The position numbers and the translations under genes are program-made. The notes under the pieces are model-generated. The model searched no databases, was not told the origin of the DNA, and saw nothing but the letters and a program-made list of their open reading frames with translations. 26,575 bases of DNA from Lachnospiraceae bacterium UBA3633 (GTDB lineage Bacteria; Bacillota; Clostridia; Lachnospirales; Lachnospiraceae), in assembly GCA_002374095.1 (NCBI GenBank), contig DFKY01000017.1, forward strand, positions 1-26,575. Reading direction: 5' to 3'. Below are positions 17,038 to 23,319 of the stretch, in pieces (position 1 is the first letter of the stretch; each line of letters opens with the position of its first letter).

Positions 17038-17466
17038 ATGCAATTTTCAAGTAAACTGGCTATTGCAACACATATATTATTAGTAATAGCAGAATTTAGT
17101 GAAAAAGAAAAAGTGACATCAGATGTGATAGCAGGTAGCACTAATGTTAATCCAGTAATAATAAGGAATATGCTACTAAAACTTCAAGATGCAAAAATCA
17201 TACAAACAAAAGCAGGTGTTGGTGGGTCAGAACTTACAAAACCATTAAACAAGATTACATTAAAAGATATATTCTATGCAGTAGAAGAAGATAAAGACTT
17301 GTTTAAGTTTCATTCAAATCCAAATGAAGATTGTCCAGTTGGTAGAAATATTCATAAACTTTTAGACAAAAGATTTGATAATGCAAAAGAAGTCATGTTT
17401 GATGAATTATCAAAAATAACATTAGATCAGTTAAAATTTGAGTTAGATAAATTGATAAAGAAATAA
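17038..17466 (+). CDS. Rrf2 family transcriptional regulator (YwnA-like, single Cys)
   Basis: 142 aa, usual for the family. The N-terminal winged helix is built from KLAIATHILLVIAEF, SDVIAGSTNVNPVIIRNMLLKL and the wing GVGGSELTKP. A dimerisation helix follows. The only cysteine is in NEDCPVGRNI, the motif typical of YwnA-type members, so there is no Fe-S cluster triad as in IscR. The lone Cys could sense electrophiles or redox state (inference). AGAGGT precedes the ATG. The two dyads around its promoter suggest autorepression, and the cupin gene 78 nt downstream is the probable co-regulated target. Confidence 0.9.
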   Translation: MQFSSKLAIATHILLVIAEFSEKEKVTSDVIAGSTNVNPVIIRNMLLKLQDAKIIQTKAGVGGSELTKPLNKITLKDIFYAVEEDKDLFKFHSNPNEDCPVGRNIHKLLDKRFDNAKEVMFDELSKITLDQLKFELDKLIKK

Positions 17467-17544
17467 TATATTATCACAAGTTTATAAAGTGGGTAAAACT
17501 AAGTTACATAGATTTACTAAATAAAGAAAAGGAAGGTAAAAATT

Positions 17545-17898
17545 ATGTCAAATTATTCAAAATTTAGTTCAAGTAGCGATGCAAGAACAGAGTTACATGA
17601 CAAAATGGGTCTCACAGGAGCGGAGATTAGTATTAACAACTTACCAGCAGGTGCGAGTGTTCCATTTGTACATGCACACAAGAAAAATGAAGAGATATAC
17701 TACATTATATCTGGAAAAGGAAGATTTGAAATTGATGGTGACAAAGTAGAATTAAATACTGGAGATTTCATTCGTATCTCACCAGCAGGTAAAAGGCAAT
17801 TATTTGCTGATGCTAACTCTCCAATAAGCTATATCTGTATCCAAACAAAAGAGAATTCACTTGAAGAGTTTACAGGTAACGATGCTATAATGTGCTAA
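17545..17898 (+). CDS. small cupin-domain protein
   Basis: 117 aa, a single cupin barrel. Motif 1 is PFVHAHKKNEEIYYIISGKG and motif 2 is ELNTGDFIRISPAGKRQ. The His-x-His and Glu of motif 1 are present, but the usual His of motif 2 is replaced (PAGKRQ), so metal binding may be incomplete. GGAAGG precedes the ATG. It has no signal peptide. The likely role is small-molecule binding or detoxification under control of the upstream Rrf2 protein; the substrate is unknown. Confidence 0.85.
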   Translation: MSNYSKFSSSSDARTELHDKMGLTGAEISINNLPAGASVPFVHAHKKNEEIYYIISGKGRFEIDGDKVELNTGDFIRISPAGKRQLFADANSPISYICIQTKENSLEEFTGNDAIMC

Positions 17899-17922
17899 TT
17901 CAAAATAAGATTTTATATTTAT

Positions 17923-17940
17923 GCCACTCGAAAGAGTGGC
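17923..17940 (+). terminator. hairpin after the cupin gene
   Basis: A perfect 7-bp stem GCCACTC-GAAA-GAGTGGC with a GNRA-type loop. Only a weak AAATTA follows, so it may be a processing or stability hairpin rather than a strong terminator. The almost identical stem CCACTC-GTAA-GAGTGG ends the esterase transcript at 20944. Confidence 0.5.
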
Positions 17941-17994
17941 AAATTATATGAGTGCTATCTTTTTAGGAAATATAAATTATAAAGTATTTGTGAT

Positions 17995-18774
17995 ATGAAT
18001 CAAGAAGAAAAAAGATTATATTTAATCAAATATTTATTGAGTGAGAACAATAAGTACAGTAATGTTGATATACCAAGTAATGAAGATGAACAAAAAAGAT
18101 TGCTTCGGAGTTTGTTTAATGTGCGACTTCCTGCACCAGTCGATGAAGAATTTTTGAAAGTACAGGATGAGTATTTACAAGAAGAGACGAGACTTAAAGG
18201 AATAAAAGATATAAAAGATTTATCGAAGATTGAAGATAGAATTTATTTGTGGCAAGGTGATATTACTACTTTAAGATGTGATGCAATAGTAAATGCAGCA
18301 AATAGTGGATTAACTGGTTGCTACATTCCATGTCACAATTGTATAGATAATATTATTCATACTTATTCTGGAATACAATTGAGAAATGAATGTCATATGA
18401 TAATTACAAAACAAGGGCAAGAAGAAGAAACAGGACAAGCAAAAATTACAAGTGCATATAATTTACCAAGTAAATATGTCATACATACAGTTGGCACAAT
18501 AGTCAATGGAAATGTAACAAGTAAAAATCAAAAAGAGCTTAAGTCTTGCTATATGTCATGTTTAAAAATTGCTGATGAAAATAATCTTGATAATATTGCA
18601 TTTTGTTGTATATCTACAGGAGTATTTGGTTTCCCAAATGAACTTGCGGCAGAAATAGCAGTAAATACTGTACGAGATTACCAAAAAAATTCTAAAACTA
18701 AATTAGAGGTGATTTTCAATGTATTTAAAGAATGTGACTACGAAATCTACAAGAAGTTACTTGGAAGATATTAA
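17995..18774 (+). CDS. zinc-binding macrodomain protein (protein-ADP-ribose hydrolase type)
   Basis: 259 aa. An N-terminal helical extension (1-80) precedes the macrodomain. GDI at 88-90, NAANSGLTGC at 100-109, the zinc cluster IPCHNC (C113, H114, C116 with C109 nearby) and STGVFGFP at 207-214 are visible. This is the Zn-macro subfamily that accompanies class M sirtuins and removes ADP-ribose from proteins. It overlaps the sirtuin gene by 56 bp. There is no SD and no clear promoter; an A/T-rich -10-like element lies close upstream. Confidence 0.92.
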   Translation: MNQEEKRLYLIKYLLSENNKYSNVDIPSNEDEQKRLLRSLFNVRLPAPVDEEFLKVQDEYLQEETRLKGIKDIKDLSKIEDRIYLWQGDITTLRCDAIVNAANSGLTGCYIPCHNCIDNIIHTYSGIQLRNECHMIITKQGQEEETGQAKITSAYNLPSKYVIHTVGTIVNGNVTSKNQKELKSCYMSCLKIADENNLDNIAFCCISTGVFGFPNELAAEIAVNTVRDYQKNSKTKLEVIFNVFKECDYEIYKKLLGRY

Positions 18775-19660
18775 AATACTTAAAGAAAAAATTGAAAATG
18801 CAGATGCAATAGTTATAGGTGCTGGTGCTGGACTTAGTACTTCAGCTGGTTTTATTTATAATGGTGAAATATTTAAGAAATACATGTTTGATTTTATAAA
18901 GGAATATAGCATAACTGATTTTTATAGTGGTGGTTTTTATCCGTTTCCTACAAAAGAAATCATGTGGGCATTTTGGAGTAGAAATATTTATGTAAATAGA
19001 TATTTAGATGCATTGAAAGATACTTATAAAAAATTATTAACTATAGTTAAAGATAAAGATTATTTTGTGATAACGACAAATGTTGATCACCAATTTCAAA
19101 AAAATGGGTTTGATAAAAAAAGACTTTTCTATACTCAAGGTGACTACGGACATTTTCAATCAGTAAACAAAAATAATAAAAAAACTTATGACAATGAAGA
19201 GATAGTTTATAAAATGCTTGAGGCTCAGGGATTTAGGAAAAATAAAAAAGGCATATATGATATACCTGTAGGTGGAGATATAAGTATAAGCATACCAACT
19301 GAACTTATACCAATATGCCCTGATGATGGTTCTAATATGACTATGAATTTAAGAGTTGATGATAATTTTGTTGAAGATGAAGGTTGGGTTCAAGCCTCAA
19401 TAAGATATAATAATTTTATAAATAAAAGAAAAAAACAAAAATTATTATTGCTTGAATTGGGTGTTGGTATGAATACACCAGTAATTATCAAGTATCCATT
19501 TTGGAAAATTGTTCTTGAAAATGAAAAAACAACTTATGCTTGTATAAATTATAATGAAGCATTCTGCCCAGATGAAATAATTGATAGATCAATTATCATC
19601 AATGAAGATATTAATAAGGTATTAGATGATATAATGGAACCTTATACTTTTGTTAACTGA
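18719..19660 (+). CDS. class M sirtuin (SirTM), protein ADP-ribosyltransferase type
   Basis: 313 aa. The start is 18719: GAGGTG lies 7 nt before this ATG inside the macrodomain gene, giving a 56-bp overlap. NAD-binding GAGAGLS is at 34-40. The class-specific TTNVDHQF is at 119-126, where deacetylase sirtuins have TQNID-LH, and TQGDYGHFQ at 139-147 replaces the catalytic LHG motif. In studied systems SirTM mono-ADP-ribosylates a lipoylated GcvH-like carrier and the linked macrodomain reverses it, under oxidative stress. The GcvH-L and lipoate ligase partners usually linked to it are absent from this window. Confidence 0.92.
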   Translation: MYLKNVTTKSTRSYLEDIKILKEKIENADAIVIGAGAGLSTSAGFIYNGEIFKKYMFDFIKEYSITDFYSGGFYPFPTKEIMWAFWSRNIYVNRYLDALKDTYKKLLTIVKDKDYFVITTNVDHQFQKNGFDKKRLFYTQGDYGHFQSVNKNNKKTYDNEEIVYKMLEAQGFRKNKKGIYDIPVGGDISISIPTELIPICPDDGSNMTMNLRVDDNFVEDEGWVQASIRYNNFINKRKKQKLLLLELGVGMNTPVIIKYPFWKIVLENEKTTYACINYNEAFCPDEIIDRSIIINEDINKVLDDIMEPYTFVN

Positions 19661-19669
19661 TTTATGGAT

Positions 19670-19689
19670 AAACTCCGTGATGAGTTTTT
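19670..19689 (+). terminator. terminator after the sirtuin gene
   Basis: AAACTC (19670-19675) pairs with GAGTTT (19682-19687) and T5 runs to 19689. Confidence 0.6.
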
Positions 19690-19734
19690 AGCACTGCCAA
19701 TTTCAAAATAGTTCAATAAAAATTGAAAATAGTT

Positions 19735-19763
19735 TTGAAAAAAGTATTGAGTTTTGGTATAAT
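19735..19763 (+). promoter_or_regulatory. sigma-A promoter of the lipoprotein esterase gene
   Basis: TTGAAA (19735-19740), a 17-bp spacer and a perfect TATAAT (19758-19763). The leader to the start codon is about 80 nt. Confidence 0.85.
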
Positions 19764-19784
19764 ATTTATAGTAAAGTAAGGATT

Positions 19785-19831
19785 AGCGAGTAGCCGAAGG
19801 TGTAAATTCAGCTAAAGGCATCTCGCTTTTT
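19785..19831 (+). promoter_or_regulatory. attenuator-like structured leader
   Basis: AGCGAG (19785-19790) pairs with CTCGCT (19822-19827), and after a 2x2 internal loop GCC pairs with GGC. The loop of about 21 nt contains GAAGGTGTAAATTC. T5 follows directly, so the element can act as an intrinsic terminator between promoter and gene. GCCGAAGG-TAAA-AAAGG recalls glycine-riboswitch joining segments, but the rest of that aptamer is missing. The ligand or factor, if any, is unknown. Confidence 0.5.
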
Positions 19832-19851
19832 ATTATATGAAAGGAGTTAAA

Positions 19852-20913
19852 ATGAATAAAAAATTTTTAAGCTTAATGTTGGTAGGAGTATTGTTAATAT
19901 TGGCAAGTTGTACTCACAGTGCGAATGTTACAGAATCTACTATCCAAGAAACAGCTGTAACTTTAGAAGAGGCAGTTAAAAAGAGTAAAGATTTTAATGG
20001 TGGTCAAATGGGCGAAATGGAAAACGGTGGAGATATGCATAATAGTTTTCTTGACGATGAAGCAGAAGAGAAACTCACGAGAGTCTATAATGAAGTTGGA
20101 GATAAGTATCAACAATTAGAATTTAAAGATGAGAAGACTGGTCTTGTATTACCTTATAATTTATTTATTCCAGAAAATTATAATGCTACTGACAAAGAGT
20201 ATCCACTTATTATGTTCATAGGAGATTCGACGATGACAGGGATAAATGTAAAAGATGTGCTAAGTAGATGTATAGGAGCAGTTATATGGGCTACAGAAGA
20301 AGAACAAAAAAAGCACGAGAGTTTTGTTTTGGTGCCAGTCTTTCCTGAGACATTGATAGATGATTCAAATGGTGAATACAAGACATCTGAGTATATAAAT
20401 ATAACAAAAAGATTGATAGAGAGTATAGAAAATGAATATCGTATAGATACAAATAGAGTATATGCTACAGGTCAGTCAGGAGGTTGTATGACAACTATGT
20501 ATCTTCAAGCAAATAACGAAGATTTATTTACTGCAACATTACTCGTAGATGGTCAATGGGCAATAGATGAGATACAAGGAATAAAAGATAGAAAATTCAT
20601 ATATATAACTGCTCTTGGAGATGAAAAAGCAACAACAGGTCAAAATGAAGTTAAAAATTATTTAACTGAAAATAACATAAGCTTTGGTGAACTTACCGAC
20701 ATAGATGCAAAGGCAAGTGCTGATGAGTTAAATGATGTAACATCTCAAATGTTTGAAAAAGGATATGATAAAAACTTTATAACTTGGAAACTAAACTCAA
20801 CATATGTAAATGGAGTATCAAATGGAAGCAAAGCAGGAGAACACATGACATCATTTTATTATGGCTACAATGTTGAAAGAGTAAGGGATTGGTTATTTGA
20901 GCAGACAAAATAA
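19852..20913 (+). CDS. lipoprotein esterase, alpha/beta hydrolase fold
   Basis: I choose the ATG at 19852: the earlier in-frame ATG at 19837 is followed by AAAGGAG, which is the SD for 19852. The 353-aa product has a lipoprotein signal with lipobox LASC (cleavage before Cys at about residue 20). A Ser/Thr/Gly/Met-rich linker comes next, then a PHB-depolymerase/feruloyl-esterase-like hydrolase. The nucleophile elbow GQSGG is near residue 208, and VDGQW and GEHMTSFYYG near the C-terminus are plausible Asp and His sites. The substrate is unknown. It is monocistronic, with its own promoter, leader hairpin and terminator. Confidence 0.85.
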   Translation: MNKKFLSLMLVGVLLILASCTHSANVTESTIQETAVTLEEAVKKSKDFNGGQMGEMENGGDMHNSFLDDEAEEKLTRVYNEVGDKYQQLEFKDEKTGLVLPYNLFIPENYNATDKEYPLIMFIGDSTMTGINVKDVLSRCIGAVIWATEEEQKKHESFVLVPVFPETLIDDSNGEYKTSEYINITKRLIESIENEYRIDTNRVYATGQSGGCMTTMYLQANNEDLFTATLLVDGQWAIDEIQGIKDRKFIYITALGDEKATTGQNEVKNYLTENNISFGELTDIDAKASADELNDVTSQMFEKGYDKNFITWKLNSTYVNGVSNGSKAGEHMTSFYYGYNVERVRDWLFEQTK

Positions 20914-20942
20914 TATTTTTAAATTAATAAAATATTTTATAA

Positions 20943-20966
20943 GCCACTCGTAAGAGTGGTTTTTTA
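20943..20966 (+). terminator. terminator after the esterase gene
   Basis: CCACTC-GTAA-GAGTGG stem (20944-20959) followed by T7. Strong intrinsic terminator. Confidence 0.9.
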
Positions 20967-20991
20967 TTACAAATTTTAAGGAGGAAAAATT

Positions 20992-21069
20992 ATGATTAAT
21001 TTATCATTTGTTTTATTTTTATTAGTTTTAATGACTGTGGCTTCTTTAATCACAGCACTTGTTATCTAG
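20992..21069 (+). CDS. 25-aa hydrophobic peptide
   Basis: A short ORF with an excellent SD (AAGGAGG, 6 nt before the ATG) ends in TAG. The peptide is almost entirely hydrophobic, opening MINLSFVLFLLVLMTVA and continuing with LITALVI, enough for one membrane span. It has no charged residue. It lies between the esterase terminator and the first cassette leader. I do not recognise it; a small membrane peptide or a type I toxin-like peptide are possibilities. No promoter is obvious between the terminator and the SD. Confidence 0.5.
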   Translation: MINLSFVLFLLVLMTVASLITALVI

Positions 21070-21107
21070 GTAATCAAAAAGATTGTAAGTGAAGAGTCTT
21101 GGTATAA

Positions 21108-21180
21108 CCCCCTATGAAATCGCCAAAAACCCTCTATCTTTTGAGAATGCTTGGAGGTTGGTACCATCGCTGTCGACGGA
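21108..21180 (+). promoter_or_regulatory. cassette leader, conserved 5' boxes, copy 1
   Basis: Direct repeats CCCCCTAT (21108) and CCCTCTAT (21130) start 22 bp apart, two helical turns. CTTTT, six variable bases, GCTTGGAGGTTGGTACC and GCTGTCGACGGATTA follow. The same order recurs at 24281 and 26151. The phased repeats suggest a dimeric activator site. TTGGTA with TATGCT 18 bp later is a weak promoter candidate in this copy only. Confidence 0.75.
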
Positions 21181-21186
21181 TTATGC

Positions 21187-21362
21187 TATTGTTCAATGCA
21201 AATATGCATATTTGTAAGGCAAGAGCTGTTTTTCGAGCTTGGTCCTCGGAAGCAGAACTACTAATGACCTAGTATTTTGCTCCTAACGCAAAATCCTATG
21301 TCATAAGAAGTTCTAAGCTTCCTGCGGAACCTCTCAAACAGCTCTTGCTTACAGAAAAGATA
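21187..21362 (+). repeat. 176-bp hairpin element, copy 1
   Basis: This reads as identical to 26232-26407. A 16-bp palindrome CAAATATGCATATTTG (21199-21214) precedes a 139-nt hairpin. The outer arms GTAAGGCAAGAGCTGTTT (21214-21231) and AAACAGCTCTTGCTTAC (21336-21352) match except for one bulge. The inner 27-nt arms 21254-21280 and 21288-21314 have four mismatches around a 7-nt loop TCCTAAC. It lies in the untranslated leader. It may be a structured RNA or a MITE-like palindromic insertion. Between it and the ATG (21363-21457) lie GTACCAACC (21405-21413), complementary to the upstream GGTTGGTAC, and GGTCGTAACAA. Confidence 0.85.
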
Positions 21363-21457
21363 ATTGCATTAGTACAATATGCAGTTAGTACGAATGAGCA
21401 ATGTACCAACCAAACTATTGCACAAGCGCTGTGCTCCAAGGGTCGTAACAACATTAC

Positions 21458-22024
21458 ATGAATAAAGCAAGTAGATTGATTAAGAGCTATATAGCACTAA
21501 TATTAGTGCTGCTCTTTAGTATAGAATCTTTCGCCGCCGTAGTCGGTGACAATGACGGAGCTGCGTTTATCACAAAAGCCGAGTTTGACTCGATGAAAAA
21601 TGACTTTCAATCGCAACTCGACCGATACAATTCATCCCTTGACAATAAGATAGATGGGGCGATAGCGGCGTATTTGAGTGGTGTGGGTGTAAAGAAAAAA
21701 GTGCTGATAAAGTTGGATAATAATACTAATTATTGTTTCCCTCTGAAGCTTTGTTTCAATAATAATAAGTGGAATGATCCAACAAACGACTGGTATGATG
21801 TCTCTCGTGTTCGTGTAAGACGTCTCAGATATCCGACAAGTATTTTCGCCTACCAAGCAAGCACTCCCGATCTTGAGATTGTGTCGTCTCCTTCGGACAT
21901 GTCAACACAATCAATCAAGGCTCGTAATACAAAGGATTATGTCTACACTATCACGAAGCCTGATGAATCTGTGAACATACCGCCAATCTCTGGACAACTT
22001 TGGAATGTCAAAAAAAACAAATGA
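21458..22024 (+). CDS. cassette 1 secreted protein, N-terminal part (frame broken at an A8 tract)
   Basis: 188 aa. Residues 1-26 are a signal peptide (basic MNKASRLIK start, hydrophobic core, SFA cleavage region). The family-constant segment VVGDNDGAAFITKAEFD and a predicted amphipathic coiled coil to about residue 68 follow, nearly identical to cassette 2. The sequence then becomes unique. It ends at TGA just after eight A's (22010-22017). Deleting one A joins it to the next ORF, giving about 550 aa, close to the 543 aa of cassette 2. No SD precedes the ATG; AAGG lies 15 nt away, as in the other copies. Secretion is inferred from the signal peptide; function is unknown. Confidence 0.8.
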   Translation: MNKASRLIKSYIALILVLLFSIESFAAVVGDNDGAAFITKAEFDSMKNDFQSQLDRYNSSLDNKIDGAIAAYLSGVGVKKKVLIKLDNNTNYCFPLKLCFNNNKWNDPTNDWYDVSRVRVRRLRYPTSIFAYQASTPDLEIVSSPSDMSTQSIKARNTKDYVYTITKPDESVNIPPISGQLWNVKKNK

Positions 22025-23111
22025 TGTTAGGCATTTAGGTAGCGAAACTTTTCAGGTCTTTGATCGTGTGACTTACGGACGAGGATATCAATATATTGAT
22101 TATGCGGTTGAAACTTTCCTTGAACTTCGCCCTAATCAAGGGCACTTTATAACAACTGGATCAAATCAATATGTTTATTGGTATATTATCGGTATGGAAA
22201 GATCCATTCCTGTAACACCTACTGTGGCGACAGATGTTATCAATGACCACCATATGATAGGCTCCGGATTCGGCGTTTTGAGTGCGGGACTATATCAGGA
22301 TCAGATTAAAAATAATAGGACACCAGGGAACAAAATAAAATATTCGACGATGCGGAATAATTGGACTACATTCATTATGACATGTACGATATTAGATAAT
22401 GCATCAGTTCAGGATTCTGCTCAATTTGTGTGGGATAACACGAATGAGTCGAATCTTTGTTTCGCTGGAAATGCCTATTGCCCTGCTTCACTACTCGGTA
22501 AATTTGCCTATACAGTTTCCTGGCCGAAAGGTGCTGATACGATGTGTGAGCATTTGTGCAACTGGTTCAACGGACATGACCCCGTCCTTTGGATTAATAA
22601 CAAGGCTGATGGGACTGAGAGCCATGTTGGGCGTTTTTTGGCCTGCTCTTGGGCTTACATGCCTCCTTTGATTGCTACAAACTTTGACGGCAAATCATCA
22701 ACTACGACTGTGCCTTCTTTCTCTGCTCTTAATGCCTCTTGTGTAAGATACTATGATGAAGAAAATATAGAGCATTTTCTAGATGAAGGTATGTTCTTAA
22801 AAACCTTTACTGAACAAGGTGAAGTAGAATTCTCTGTGGTTTTTGGGACAACTGGAGCCTCAAAATCTTTGAATTTTTATGTTTCAAAAAAACCATTTAA
22901 TAGTGTAAATCAAAAGACGAAATTAGATTACTTTTTCCTTGATAATGCTACAACTTCTGGTACTTCAAGCACTCTACAAACGGGGACAAAATATCATATA
23001 AAAGTGCCGGATATAGAGAAGGGAGACCAACTTTTTATTGCTTGGGAGCCAGTCAATTCTGATGATAGTATAACTCTAAATTCTTTTGAAGATTTTTATT
23101 TCGTAAGTTAA
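22005..23111 (+). CDS. cassette 1 secreted protein, C-terminal part (out of frame with the N-terminal part)
   Basis: Open for 368 codons in the +1 frame relative to the preceding ORF. The first ATG (22005) has no SD and lies inside the upstream ORF, so this is most likely the rest of one gene. It is rich in Asn, Thr, Ser and aromatic residues, as in secreted beta-rich proteins. The last 110 residues (with FYVSKKPF and FIAWEPVNS) weakly resemble the end of cassette 2 in spacing and pattern, while the middle is different. Base composition is richer in GC than the housekeeping block. Phase variation, transcriptional slippage, recent decay or a sequence error could each explain the break. Confidence 0.7.
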   Translation: MSKKTNDVRHLGSETFQVFDRVTYGRGYQYIDYAVETFLELRPNQGHFITTGSNQYVYWYIIGMERSIPVTPTVATDVINDHHMIGSGFGVLSAGLYQDQIKNNRTPGNKIKYSTMRNNWTTFIMTCTILDNASVQDSAQFVWDNTNESNLCFAGNAYCPASLLGKFAYTVSWPKGADTMCEHLCNWFNGHDPVLWINNKADGTESHVGRFLACSWAYMPPLIATNFDGKSSTTTVPSFSALNASCVRYYDEENIEHFLDEGMFLKTFTEQGEVEFSVVFGTTGASKSLNFYVSKKPFNSVNQKTKLDYFFLDNATTSGTSSTLQTGTKYHIKVPDIEKGDQLFIAWEPVNSDDSITLNSFEDFYFVS

Positions 23112-23153
23112 ACTTATAACTAATAGACATCGGTATCTATATCGTATAGTGTT

Positions 23154-23183
23154 AAAAATGCAGGAGTTTTATTCTGCATTTTT
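23154..23183 (+). terminator. terminator after cassette 1
   Basis: A perfect 10-bp stem AAAAATGCAG / CTGCATTTTT with a 10-nt loop, reading into T5. The A-tract makes it potentially bidirectional. Confidence 0.85.
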
Positions 23184-23248
23184 ATGTGGAAAATCTTAGT
23201 TATGTTAAGTTTTGCATGTATATGAAAATTTAATGATGCAAAAGTATC

Positions 23249-23277
23249 TTTATTTTCTCTCAAGCTTATGTTATAAT
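23249..23277 (+). promoter_or_regulatory. candidate extended -10 promoter for the Rpn-like gene
   Basis: TGTTATAAT (extended -10, hexamer 23272-23277) with only a weak TTTATT at the -35 position. Nothing else is evident in the gap 23184-23319. Confidence 0.45.
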
Positions 23278-23319
23278 AATAATGTAAACGCTATTGGATT
23301 TTCCCTAACAAAATAGAAT

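Noticed and set aside
19785..19831. Glycine riboswitch before the esterase
   Set aside because: Only short joining-segment similarities are present. The GGAGAG segment and the remaining helices are absent, and the leader is too short for the aptamer.
20943..20966. The near-identical CCACTC stems at 17923 and 20943 as a mobile repeat
   Set aside because: They match only over a short stem with different loops (GAAA and GTAA), as expected for terminators that converge on stable tetraloop hairpins.
21100..21480. CRISPR array or integron-like recombination site in the repeated right-hand region
   Set aside because: The repeats are few and long and are tied to gene starts, with no short regular repeat-spacer pattern, no cas genes and no integrase in the window.
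22010..22018. Programmed -1 ribosomal frameshift at A-AAA-AAC
   Set aside because: The zero frame fits the slippery heptamer, but a -1 shift leads to a stop after six codons. The second ORF is in the +1 frame.
22005..23111. The second ORF of cassette 1 as an independent gene
   Set aside because: Its first ATG has no SD and lies inside the upstream ORF, it has no signal peptide, and removing one A from the A8 tract joins the two ORFs at the length of the intact paralogue.
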